Assembly: GCA_946221045.1 (NCBI GenBank)
Contig: CAMIIY010000179.1
Location: forward strand, 1-5,112
DNA length: 5,112 nucleotides
Reading direction: 5' to 3'
Source: an uncultured Oceanospirillaceae bacterium
Lineage (GTDB): Bacteria > Pseudomonadota > Gammaproteobacteria > Pseudomonadales > Balneatricaceae
Below are positions 1 through 5,112 of this stretch, piece after piece. Made by a program: the position numbers and the translations under genes. A model generated the notes under the pieces. That model was not told the origin of the DNA. It saw only the letters and a program-made list of their open reading frames with translations, and made no database searches. How positions within the stretch are numbered: the stretch's first letter is position 1; the number at the start of each line of letters is the position of its first letter.

Positions 1-1204
1 GAGGGCCTCTGACGTACAGCTCGCCACTTTCACCCGGGCTCAACAACTCACCGCGCTCACCCACCACCTGAATCTCAGTCAGCGGCAGTGGCCGGCCAAC
101 CGAGCCTGCTTTGGCCTGACGGGGATCAGTTAACGCCACTGTGGGTGCTGCCTCGGTCAAACCATATCCCTGCAAAATTTCAGAACCGGTCATAGCCTTC
201 CAGTGCCCGGCGACCGATTCCACTAGCGGCATACCGCCGGATACGGTAAGCTTCAGCGCGCTGAAATCCAGTTGTTGAAATTGCGGATTCTGGCAGAGAC
301 CGACAAAAAGACTGTTGAGTCCCGTCATGCAGGTAAATTTAAAATTCCGTATGACCCTGACCATGTCGTCAATATGGCGTGGATAGGTAATCAGCACGGT
401 ATGTGCCGTCAGCATCGGCTGCACGATACAGTAAAAGGTAAAACCATAGATGTGCGTCATGGGCAGAGGAGACACGCAGCACTCCTGCCCCGGTATCAGA
501 TACCCTTGCAAACGTTGTTTGATCTGCAGTGCGTTGGCAATCAGATTGCGGTGAGTTAACACTACACCACGGGGAGACATTCTTGAACCTGACGTAAACT
601 GAATCAGTGCCGGTTGATCCAGTTTCATCGGACAGGCATTAGGCCGGCGATGGCCACCCAGTTCTAGCGCTTTCCGAAGGCTCAATGCATGTGCAACAGA
701 CACCTTCAGTCCTTTATTGAGCAGGTAACGATTCACCACATTGATTTTCAGTCGGTTGAACCACGGGTGAAGATCCCCCGGCTCGGTCACAATCACATAC
801 CTGACTGCAAATTCGGGCAGCAGCCGGTTTAACTGCTTCGCACAGTTCGACAGCACCACAACCGCTCTTAAATCCGTCTCCTGAATTCGCTGGCGCAGCT
901 CTTCATCACTACCGTGAGGATTCAGATTCACAACCACCAGTCCCGCCTGCCAGGCCCCATAAACCACGATGGGATACTGCAGCAGATTGGGTAACTGAAT
1001 GCCGATACGGTCGCCAGGCAGAAGATCAGTGCAGTGCTGCAGATAAGCGGCAAAGCGGCGGGCCTGCATGGCGATATCTGCGTAATTCAGGGTGGCACCC
1101 TGGTTGCTATAGGCAGAATGATTGGCAAATCCACGCCAGTGCCGCTCAAGAAAATCCGGCAGGTTGCGGTATTGATCAATGTCGCTCAGTTGCAGGGCTT
1201 GCAT
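1..1204 (-). CDS. FadD-like AMP-forming acyl-CoA synthetase / acyl-AMP ligase (C-terminus cut by window edge)
   Basis: The frame is open from ATG at 1204-1202 to the left edge, giving 401 codons; FadD proteins are about 560 residues, so the C-terminal lid domain is missing here. The translation resembles E. coli FadD along its length: FAAYLQ and LPNLLQYP (about 52-79), LTHRNLIAN (216-224), LPMTHIYGF (247-255), TGLNSLF (294-300), QQLDFSALKL (310-319), GGMP (323-326), QGYGLTEAAP (345-354) and GELYVRGP (394-401). Such enzymes activate a fatty acid as acyl-AMP using ATP and usually then form acyl-CoA. The ATP-binding loop is odd: it reads FTSGSRMSPRGV (203-214) instead of the usual TSGTTGxPKG type, and the conserved NPLYTP stretch is NPHGSD (95-100). 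Substrate and reaction are therefore uncertain; a fatty acyl-AMP ligase-like role is possible. The start is 26 bases after the upstream stop. The only SD-like bases (AGGGA, 1220-1224) are 15 bases away, so translation may be coupled. No alternative upstream start is visible. Confidence 0.88.
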   Translation of the reverse strand, partial: MQALQLSDIDQYRNLPDFLERHWRGFANHSAYSNQGATLNYADIAMQARRFAAYLQHCTDLLPGDRIGIQLPNLLQYPIVVYGAWQAGLVVVNLNPHGSDEELRQRIQETDLRAVVVLSNCAKQLNRLLPEFAVRYVIVTEPGDLHPWFNRLKINVVNRYLLNKGLKVSVAHALSLRKALELGGHRRPNACPMKLDQPALIQFTSGSRMSPRGVVLTHRNLIANALQIKQRLQGYLIPGQECCVSPLPMTHIYGFTFYCIVQPMLTAHTVLITYPRHIDDMVRVIRNFKFTCMTGLNSLFVGLCQNPQFQQLDFSALKLTVSGGMPLVESVAGHWKAMTGSEILQGYGLTEAAPTVALTDPRQAKAGSVGRPLPLTEIQVVGERGELLSPGESGELYVRGP

Positions 1205-1230
1205 ATTGTTATAGTTATTTCCCTGATTGT

Positions 1231-2004
1231 TTAATGGCCCTGAGGCACACCTTTAATAAAGGTCACCAGCTCACCGGGCGCGATAGACTGCCAAACCTCA
1301 TCCTGAGTCAACGGCTCGGTCGCCACCACTGTAACAATGTCATTAGGCGTGGTTTCATGACAAAAATCCACCTGTATATCACAATCGGCCAGAGACGCTG
1401 TACCAAAGGGTGCCGAACGGGTTATCCAGGATAACTTGCTGCTGCAAAACGCAAACAGGTGAACTGATTCAGACAGCAGCATATTGAAGACACCAAGCTG
1501 CCTTAAGGTTTCACAACGCGTCCGAATAAAGCTGTAGAGATCAGCCGGGTTATCTGGCTGTTCAGGAAAAGCCGTGCGAATTTCACCCAGCAGCCAGCAG
1601 AATGCATATTCACTGTCCGTGGTACCAACCGGCTGATAGAAGGTCAGTGGCAGCTCAAACAATGCTTCACTCAGCTGACCGTTGTGCGCAAAGGTCCAGG
1701 TATATCCCCAGAGTTCTCGCTGAAACGGATGCGTATTTTCAAGGCAGACACTGCCGACATTAGCCTGACGTATATGGCTGATAACCACATGGCTTTTAAT
1801 CGGATGCTCACAGATCAGCGAAGCAATCTTGGATTCAAAACTGGGTTTAGGGTCATGAAAACAGCGGGCACCCTTGCCTTCATAAAAAGCAATGCCCCAG
1901 CCATCCCGGTGCGGGCCCGTGCCGCCGCCCCGCTGCATCAGACCGGCAAAGCTAAAGCAGATATCTGTGGGTACATTGGCACTCATGCCCAGCAGTTCAC
2001 ACAT
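1231..2004 (-). CDS. Class II glutamine amidotransferase, YafJ-like
   Basis: This 257-residue protein matches the usual length and layout of the YafJ-type N-terminal-nucleophile glutamine amidotransferases. Cys2 follows the initiator Met and would become the catalytic N-terminal nucleophile after Met removal. Other family signatures are [12 protein letters not shown] (32-43), SHIRQAN (76-82), NTHPF (90-94), FAHNGQL (105-111, with the Asn-Gly of the oxyanion hole), TTDSEYAF (128-135) and VVATEPL (226-232). All expected glutaminase residues appear intact, so it should hydrolyse glutamine and release ammonia, but no synthetase domain is present and the acceptor is unknown. YafJ proteins have no firmly established function that I know of. 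An AGGGT SD (2011-2015) six bases before the ATG supports the start. It lies 23 bases after the bactofilin gene and 26 before the acyl ligase gene, consistent with one operon. Confidence 0.93.
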   Translation of the reverse strand: MCELLGMSANVPTDICFSFAGLMQRGGGTGPHRDGWGIAFYEGKGARCFHDPKPSFESKIASLICEHPIKSHVVISHIRQANVGSVCLENTHPFQRELWGYTWTFAHNGQLSEALFELPLTFYQPVGTTDSEYAFCWLLGEIRTAFPEQPDNPADLYSFIRTRCETLRQLGVFNMLLSESVHLFAFCSSKLSWITRSAPFGTASLADCDIQVDFCHETTPNDIVTVVATEPLTQDEVWQSIAPGELVTFIKGVPQGH

Positions 2005-2027
2005 AGCACAACCCTGCAGTTCTGGTT

Positions 2028-2492
2028 TCAGGCTTTTTCTTTCAGGCTCACCTTGTCGGACAGGCTGTCAATCGCGTCTACGCCTGATTTCGCCTTGGCA
2101 GAAGCTCCACCAGATGTGGTTTCAGGCAAGGCTTTTGACTTTTCCTTGATGCGTCGCTCACCCACAAAACTGCCTCGCGGACTGATCGACATTTCAACGC
2201 TCTCCACGGTGGCATTTACCTGCCCACCCGGCTCAATGTGCATCTCGTCACAGATCACTTCGCCTTCTAGCAGGCCACACACATCCACTGTACGCGCCTT
2301 GATCAAACCCTTCACATGTCCGGCTTTGCCAATCGTGATGCCATCCAGCGAGGAGATATTACCCTCAAAAATGCCATCAATATGCATTTTACCGATGATG
2401 CTCATGTCACCACAAAACTTATTGCCCTGAGCAATTATAGTAATGGCTGACGGCGCTGATTTAGCGGGTACATTTCTCTTAATGATGCCCAT
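2028..2492 (-). CDS. Bactofilin (polymer-forming cytoskeletal protein, DUF583)
   Basis: This is a 154-residue protein with the typical bactofilin plan: a short N-terminal tail (1-17), a central right-handed beta-helix core (about 18-115) made of short repeating strands with regularly spaced glycines and hydrophobics (for example [13 protein letters not shown], 34-46, and [14 protein letters not shown], 83-96), and a disordered Ser/Ala/Lys-rich C-terminal tail (about 116-154). Bactofilins assemble without nucleotides into filaments, often at the membrane, and recruit cell-wall enzymes. The gene starts 58 bases inside the preceding M23 peptidase gene, in another frame. A strong SD (AAGGGG, 2499-2504) six bases before the ATG supports that start, and the next in-frame ATG (codon 30) would cut into the core. 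Pairing of a bactofilin with an M23 peptidase is known from Helicobacter pylori (CcmA with Csd proteins), so a shape-determining role is likely but inferred. Confidence 0.94.
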   Translation of the reverse strand: MGIIKRNVPAKSAPSAITIIAQGNKFCGDMSIIGKMHIDGIFEGNISSLDGITIGKAGHVKGLIKARTVDVCGLLEGEVICDEMHIEPGGQVNATVESVEMSISPRGSFVGERRIKEKSKALPETTSGGASAKAKSGVDAIDSLSDKVSLKEKA

Positions 2493-3388
2493 TGCACACC
2501 CCTTACTTTCTCAAACAGTGAATCAAAGTCAGTGATGCTCCAGGCCAGGAAAGGGCCAGGATCAAGAGGCCTGTACAGATAGCGGATCTCGTAGTGCAGG
2601 TGCGGCCCTGTCGAGCGCCCCGTATTACCGCTTAATCCGATCAATTGCCCCTTGGTGACAAACTCACCGCTTTTCACTTTTATTTTGTCTAAATGCCCGT
2701 AATAGGTCTTAAACCCGAAATTATGTTGCAGAACAATCAGTTTGCCATATCCGCTGCTCTTCTGATACGTGGCGGTATCCACCACCCCATCGGCGGTGGC
2801 ATACACAGGCGTTCCACGATCCGCTTTGAAATCAATGCCGTTATGCATGGTTTTCTTCTGCGTAACAGGGTGCTTGCGCATGCCAAATGTATCGGTCACC
2901 CGTAATCCCTGAATGGGCAGTCCATTAGGAATATTGTGCAAAAAAAACAGTCGCTCGGTTGCCGTCACTTTCAGTGCTTCGGCCCGTTCCAGCGTCATTG
3001 ATTCAGAAGCACTCATACCGAGCAGGTTTTCCAGCATATACAGGGATGAGTCTAAGGTTTCATTCAGCTCACCGACCCGCTGGTTTTCTTCGTGCAGTTC
3101 ATCCCGCTCGGTTTTAAGCACACTCAGCGTACCGCTGAGCGTCTCCAGCTCGTTTTTATAAAGCTGCTGGGTGCCCAGAAGGTATTCGTAGCTTTCCGTC
3201 AGCTCCTGATGGTCTTCCTCCAGCGTGGCGAGGTTATCCGTGGTCGCCATCAGCAAAGCATTGGACACAAAGAAGCTGATCGCAGCCAGCAAAAAGAACA
3301 GCAGCAACAGATATTTTGCTACCTGATTGAGCGTATACTGGCGTGATCCGTACACCGTAGTAAGCGTGATTACCAGCTTATTTCGCAA
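2435..3388 (-). CDS. Membrane-anchored M23 peptidoglycan metallopeptidase with coiled coil
   Basis: This 317-residue protein has a short cytoplasmic N-terminus (1-26), one transmembrane anchor (about 27-49, LLLLFFLLAAISFF core), an acidic periplasmic coiled coil (about 51-122, rich in Leu/Glu heptads) and a C-terminal LytM/M23 domain (about 165-280). The active site is complete: HNGID gives zinc ligands His182 and Asp186, HLH gives catalytic His263 and zinc ligand His265, and YGH gives His232. It should therefore be an active zinc endopeptidase that cuts peptide cross-links of peptidoglycan in the periplasm. The start is TTG at 3388-3386, chosen because the residues right after it (RNKLVITLTTVYGSRQY) look like the conserved N-terminus of this family and a stop lies nine codons upstream; no good SD is present. 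The last 18 residues are encoded in the overlap with the bactofilin gene, its likely functional partner. Confidence 0.92.
   Translation of the reverse strand: MRNKLVITLTTVYGSRQYTLNQVAKYLLLLFFLLAAISFFVSNALLMATTDNLATLEEDHQELTESYEYLLGTQQLYKNELETLSGTLSVLKTERDELHEENQRVGELNETLDSSLYMLENLLGMSASESMTLERAEALKVTATERLFFLHNIPNGLPIQGLRVTDTFGMRKHPVTQKKTMHNGIDFKADRGTPVYATADGVVDTATYQKSSGYGKLIVLQHNFGFKTYYGHLDKIKVKSGEFVTKGQLIGLSGNTGRSTGPHLHYEIRYLYRPLDPGPFLAWSITDFDSLFEKVRGVQWASLREMYPLNQRRQPLL
2499..2504 (-). promoter_or_regulatory. Shine-Dalgarno of the bactofilin gene, inside the M23 gene
   Basis: Read on the minus strand the bases are AAGGGG, six bases ahead of the ATG at 2492-2490. It lies within the coding sequence of the M23 peptidase. 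It decides the bactofilin start and shows that the 58-base overlap is a real translational arrangement and not a start-site artefact. Confidence 0.7.
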
Positions 3389-3399
3389 AACAGCAACCC

Positions 3400-3420
3400 A
3401 AAAAATGCCTTATTCAAGGC
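3400..3420 (-). terminator. Small hairpin plus U-tract between the AIM24 and M23 genes
   Basis: On the minus strand GCCTT, loop GAAT, AAGGC forms a perfect five-pair stem, followed after one A by six T (3405-3400). This has the form of an intrinsic terminator for transcripts leaving the AIM24 gene, although the stem is short and should be weak. It ends only 11 bases before the TTG start of the M23 gene, so it may instead act as a leader hairpin or attenuator for that gene. On the plus strand the same stem is followed by TTGTTATTAT, a poorer U-tract. Confidence 0.4.
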
Positions 3421-3517
3421 TTGTTATTATCTGATCCCGGCCTTCGGCAGGTATGTCATAAGGGGGTAATATAACGGCTTTGGCCAGACACGCCTAGCGC
3501 TCTGTGACCGCATTACC

Positions 3518-3538
3518 CCTGATCGTTTTTCCTGATCG
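3518..3538. repeat. Direct repeat CCTGATCG x2 with a T5 spacer
   Basis: The plus strand carries CCTGATCG at 3518-3525 and again at 3531-3538, separated by TTTTT, so the copies are 13 bases apart. The core CTGATC occurs a third time at 3431-3436. The position immediately after the AIM24 stop codon would suit a protein-binding site or be chance; there is no independent support for function. Confidence 0.4.
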
Positions 3539-3539
3539 G

Positions 3540-4286
3540 TTATTCACCCTGCTCTTTACCACCGACACTCGGCGCATGTTGTAAAATGCGATCCGCCAGA
3601 CGGGAGAACGGTAAACTCTGCACCCAGACAGAGCCGGTACCTGACAAGGTGGTCATCCAGAGCCCCTCACCGCCAAATAACATCGACTTTAATCCACGCA
3701 CCATCTGAATATCGTAATCAATGTCCCCGGCAAAACCGACCAGGCTGCCGGTATTCACCCGTAACGTGCTGTTATTCAGTTCTTTACGCACTACCGTGCC
3801 CCCTGCCTGAATAAACGCCAGTCCATCCCCTCGCAGGCGCTGCAGAATAAAACCTTCACCGCCAAAGAAACCCGCGCCGAGCCGCTTTGAAAACGCGATA
3901 TCCAGTTGCGTGCCCAGTGCGGCACACAAAAATGCATCTTTCTGACAGATGACTTCTCCCCCCAACCCGGCCAGATCAAGCGGCACAATGGAGCCTGGAT
4001 AAGGCGCAGCAAACGCCAGTGACTGCTTCTCACTGGCGGTATTTTCGAAATGGGTCATAAACAGTGACTCACCTGTGATCAGGCGCTTACCCGCAGAGAA
4101 TAACTTGCCAAACATGCCCTGCTCTGCCGCTGAACCATCACCCATGCAGGTTTCGAACTGAATGCCCTCTTCCATGTAGTTCATGGTACCGGCTTCCGCG
4201 ACAACCTTTTCACCCGGATCCAGTTCTATTTCAACGACCTGTAAACCTTCGCCCAATATCCTGTAGTCAATTTCATGACTCTGCAT
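3540..4286 (-). CDS. AIM24 / TIGR00266 family protein
   Basis: This 248-residue protein has the length and sequence style of bacterial TIGR00266 (AIM24-like) proteins: an N-terminal segment with [18 protein letters not shown] (18-35) and many short Gly-rich beta strands. Two related segments, FGGEGF near 141-146 and FGGEGL near 204-209, each followed by a strand pair ending in a hydrophobic run, indicate internal duplication as expected for the double-sheet fold of the family. There is no signal peptide or transmembrane helix, so it is probably cytoplasmic. The biochemical role of the bacterial family is unknown to me; yeast Aim24 is a mitochondrial protein needed for inner-membrane organisation, which need not carry over. 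The ATG at 4286-4284 has a good SD, AAGAGGA (4293-4299), six bases upstream. The gene diverges from putA and lies 151 bases upstream of the M23 gene on the same strand. Confidence 0.9.
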   Translation of the reverse strand: MQSHEIDYRILGEGLQVVEIELDPGEKVVAEAGTMNYMEEGIQFETCMGDGSAAEQGMFGKLFSAGKRLITGESLFMTHFENTASEKQSLAFAAPYPGSIVPLDLAGLGGEVICQKDAFLCAALGTQLDIAFSKRLGAGFFGGEGFILQRLRGDGLAFIQAGGTVVRKELNNSTLRVNTGSLVGFAGDIDYDIQMVRGLKSMLFGGEGLWMTTLSGTGSVWVQSLPFSRLADRILQHAPSVGGKEQGE

Positions 4287-4393
4287 TATCTGTCCTCTTC
4301 ATAAACGGCTGGCACATCTTTCGATGAGACAGATCCTATCAACTAAAGTGCCGCTGACCTACACTGACTGAAACGCAACCAGCCGCCAACGAC
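4287..4393. promoter_or_regulatory. Divergent intergenic region between the AIM24 gene and putA
   Basis: These 107 bases must carry the start signals for both divergent genes. The SD of the AIM24 gene is clear on the minus strand; no SD is evident ahead of the putA ATG. A perfect seven-base inverted repeat, ATCTGTC (4288-4294) and GACAGAT (4328-4334), spans 33 bases, and its left arm overlaps the AIM24 ribosome-binding region. Possible promoter hexamers are weak: TAAAGT (4344-4349) on plus, and TTGATA (4342-4337) on minus without a matching -10. Promoter presence is inferred from the gene arrangement. Confidence 0.45.
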
Positions 4394-5112
4394 ATGCTTA
4401 CTCCGCGCTTTTACTTTTCAGATGAGTTTTACCGGTATACCGCTGAACACTTCTGGCAGCAGCTTGATGATTGCTACCTCTGTGATGAACAGATCATGGT
4501 GCAAACCCTGTTGCCCCTGCTGGAAGAAACACCGCTTGTACAGACCCGTGCCGCAGACTGGATAGAGCAGCTCCGTTCAGACCCACAACCGGGTCTGGCC
4601 ATCGCTGAACTGATGCAACAATTCAATCTGGCCAGCAATGAAGGTATGGCCCTGCTCAGCCTGGCGGAAGCGCTATTGAGAATACCGGATGAGAGAGGCG
4701 CGCTGGGCATCCTGCAGGACAAACTCAGTCTGCTGGATCTGACCCACTTTATTCAGGAGCAACCTCTGCACCAGAGCCAGATCTGGGCGCTGGCACTGGC
4801 CCAGCATATTGTCAGCCACGAAGACTGCCCAACCTCCGTACTGGGCCAACTGTGGCGAAAAATGGAGCATACAACTTTATTAGCGGCTGTACGCCAGGCC
4901 CTGCACCTGCTGGGTGATCAGTTTGTGTTTGCCCAATCCATTGACGCCGCTGTTCAGAATCAGTTTGATCAGGCGACACCGCTGACCCGGTTTTCCTTTG
5001 ATATGCTGGGCGAAGCCGCCGTATGCAAAGCGGATGTTGACCGGTACTTTTCTGCCTATCTGACAGCCATTGAGACCGTCGGCCGCAGCAGCAACCGTGA
5101 CAACTGCAGTAT
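4394..5112 (+). CDS. putA: PutA-type proline dehydrogenase, N-terminal part (cut by window edge)
   Basis: The frame is open from ATG 4394 to the right edge (239 complete codons). The translation follows the N-terminal part of PutA: FNLASNEGMALLSLAEALLRIPD (about 77-99) corresponds to the E. coli arm segment FSLSSQEGVALMCLAEALLRIPD, then a helical alpha domain (about 110-190), then the beginning of the FAD-binding barrel with RFSFDMLGEAA (199-209), DRYFSAYLTAIETVG (216-230) and SSNRD (232-236). PutA oxidises proline to pyrroline-5-carboxylate with FAD and, in bifunctional forms, on to glutamate with NAD. The catalytic barrel and any aldehyde dehydrogenase domain lie outside the window, so bifunctionality is likely but not shown. 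The protein begins directly with a domain-arm region; the ribbon-helix-helix repressor domain of E. coli PutA (about 47 residues) is absent. An in-frame stop at 4355-4357 and no other start codon between exclude an ordinary N-terminal extension. Confidence 0.93.
   Translation, partial: MLTPRFYFSDEFYRYTAEHFWQQLDDCYLCDEQIMVQTLLPLLEETPLVQTRAADWIEQLRSDPQPGLAIAELMQQFNLASNEGMALLSLAEALLRIPDERGALGILQDKLSLLDLTHFIQEQPLHQSQIWALALAQHIVSHEDCPTSVLGQLWRKMEHTTLLAAVRQALHLLGDQFVFAQSIDAAVQNQFDQATPLTRFSFDMLGEAAVCKADVDRYFSAYLTAIETVGRSSNRDNCS

Larger units (their letters stand above)
3389..3539 (-). other. Intergenic region upstream of the M23-bactofilin operon
   Basis: These 151 bases hold no credible gene. If the operon has its own promoter it should be here. 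On the minus strand TTATAT (3472-3467) and GATAAT (3432-3427) are possible -10 elements, and TATGACA (3455-3449) faintly resembles a -35, but none is paired with a partner at 16-18 bases, so I do not call a promoter. A repeated octamer lies next to the AIM24 stop, and the hairpin with U-tract lies next to the M23 start. Confidence 0.4.

Noticed and set aside
272..559. 95-codon open frame on the plus strand
   Set aside because: It is antisense to the conserved core of the FadD-like gene, and its product resembles nothing.
1684..2430. 248-codon open frame on the plus strand
   Set aside because: It lies antisense across the well-supported amidotransferase and bactofilin genes, its product is low-complexity with no recognisable domain, and it has no SD. 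It is a shadow of the real genes.
2913..3346. Plus-strand open frames across the M23 coiled-coil region
   Set aside because: They are antisense products of the repetitive Leu/Glu codons of the coiled coil and have no independent evidence.
3438..3451. GC-rich imperfect hairpin (minus strand CCTGCCGAAGGCCGG)
   Set aside because: It has a mismatch and a three-base loop and no following U-tract, so it is not supported as a terminator.
4310..4324. Sigma-54-like element TGGCAC-N5-TCGA before putA
   Set aside because: The -24 half is perfect, but the -12 half lacks the essential GC, so I do not call it a promoter.
4474..4870. Two minus-strand open frames (82 and 65 codons)
   Set aside because: Both are antisense to putA, whose translation matches its family throughout; no support for coding.

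Overview
The window looks like a chromosomal housekeeping segment of a gammaproteobacterium, most likely a marine or Oceanospirillales-like lineage with roughly balanced GC. This rests on protein resemblance and gene company (FadD-type ligase, YafJ-type amidotransferase, a membrane-anchored M23 peptidase paired with a bactofilin, and a PutA without its DNA-binding domain). It is an inference from memory, not from a search. I see no mobile element, phage gene, CRISPR array, tRNA or rRNA.

Layout: positions 1-4286 are all read from the minus strand. In transcription order these are an AIM24/TIGR00266-family protein (4286-3540), a 151-base gap with a small hairpin and U-tract, an M23 metallopeptidase (3388-2435), a bactofilin whose start lies inside the peptidase gene (2492-2028), a class II glutamine amidotransferase (2004-1231), and a FadD-like AMP-forming acyl ligase (1204 to beyond position 1, truncated by the window). 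The last four genes are separated by -58, +23 and +26 bases, so they probably form one operon. On the plus strand, diverging from the AIM24 gene across 107 bases, putA begins at 4394 and runs off the right edge.

How the genes fit together: the peptidase plus bactofilin is a recognised kind of cell-shape module, with a bactofilin scaffold positioning a peptidoglycan endopeptidase. The amidotransferase and the acyl ligase are linked to it only by position. PutA handles proline catabolism and is probably functionally unrelated.

No clearly undescribed multi-gene system is visible. The points most worth a second look are the degenerate ATP-binding loop of the FadD-like protein, the 58-base coding overlap between peptidase and bactofilin, and the terminator-like hairpin just ahead of the SD-less TTG start of the peptidase gene.
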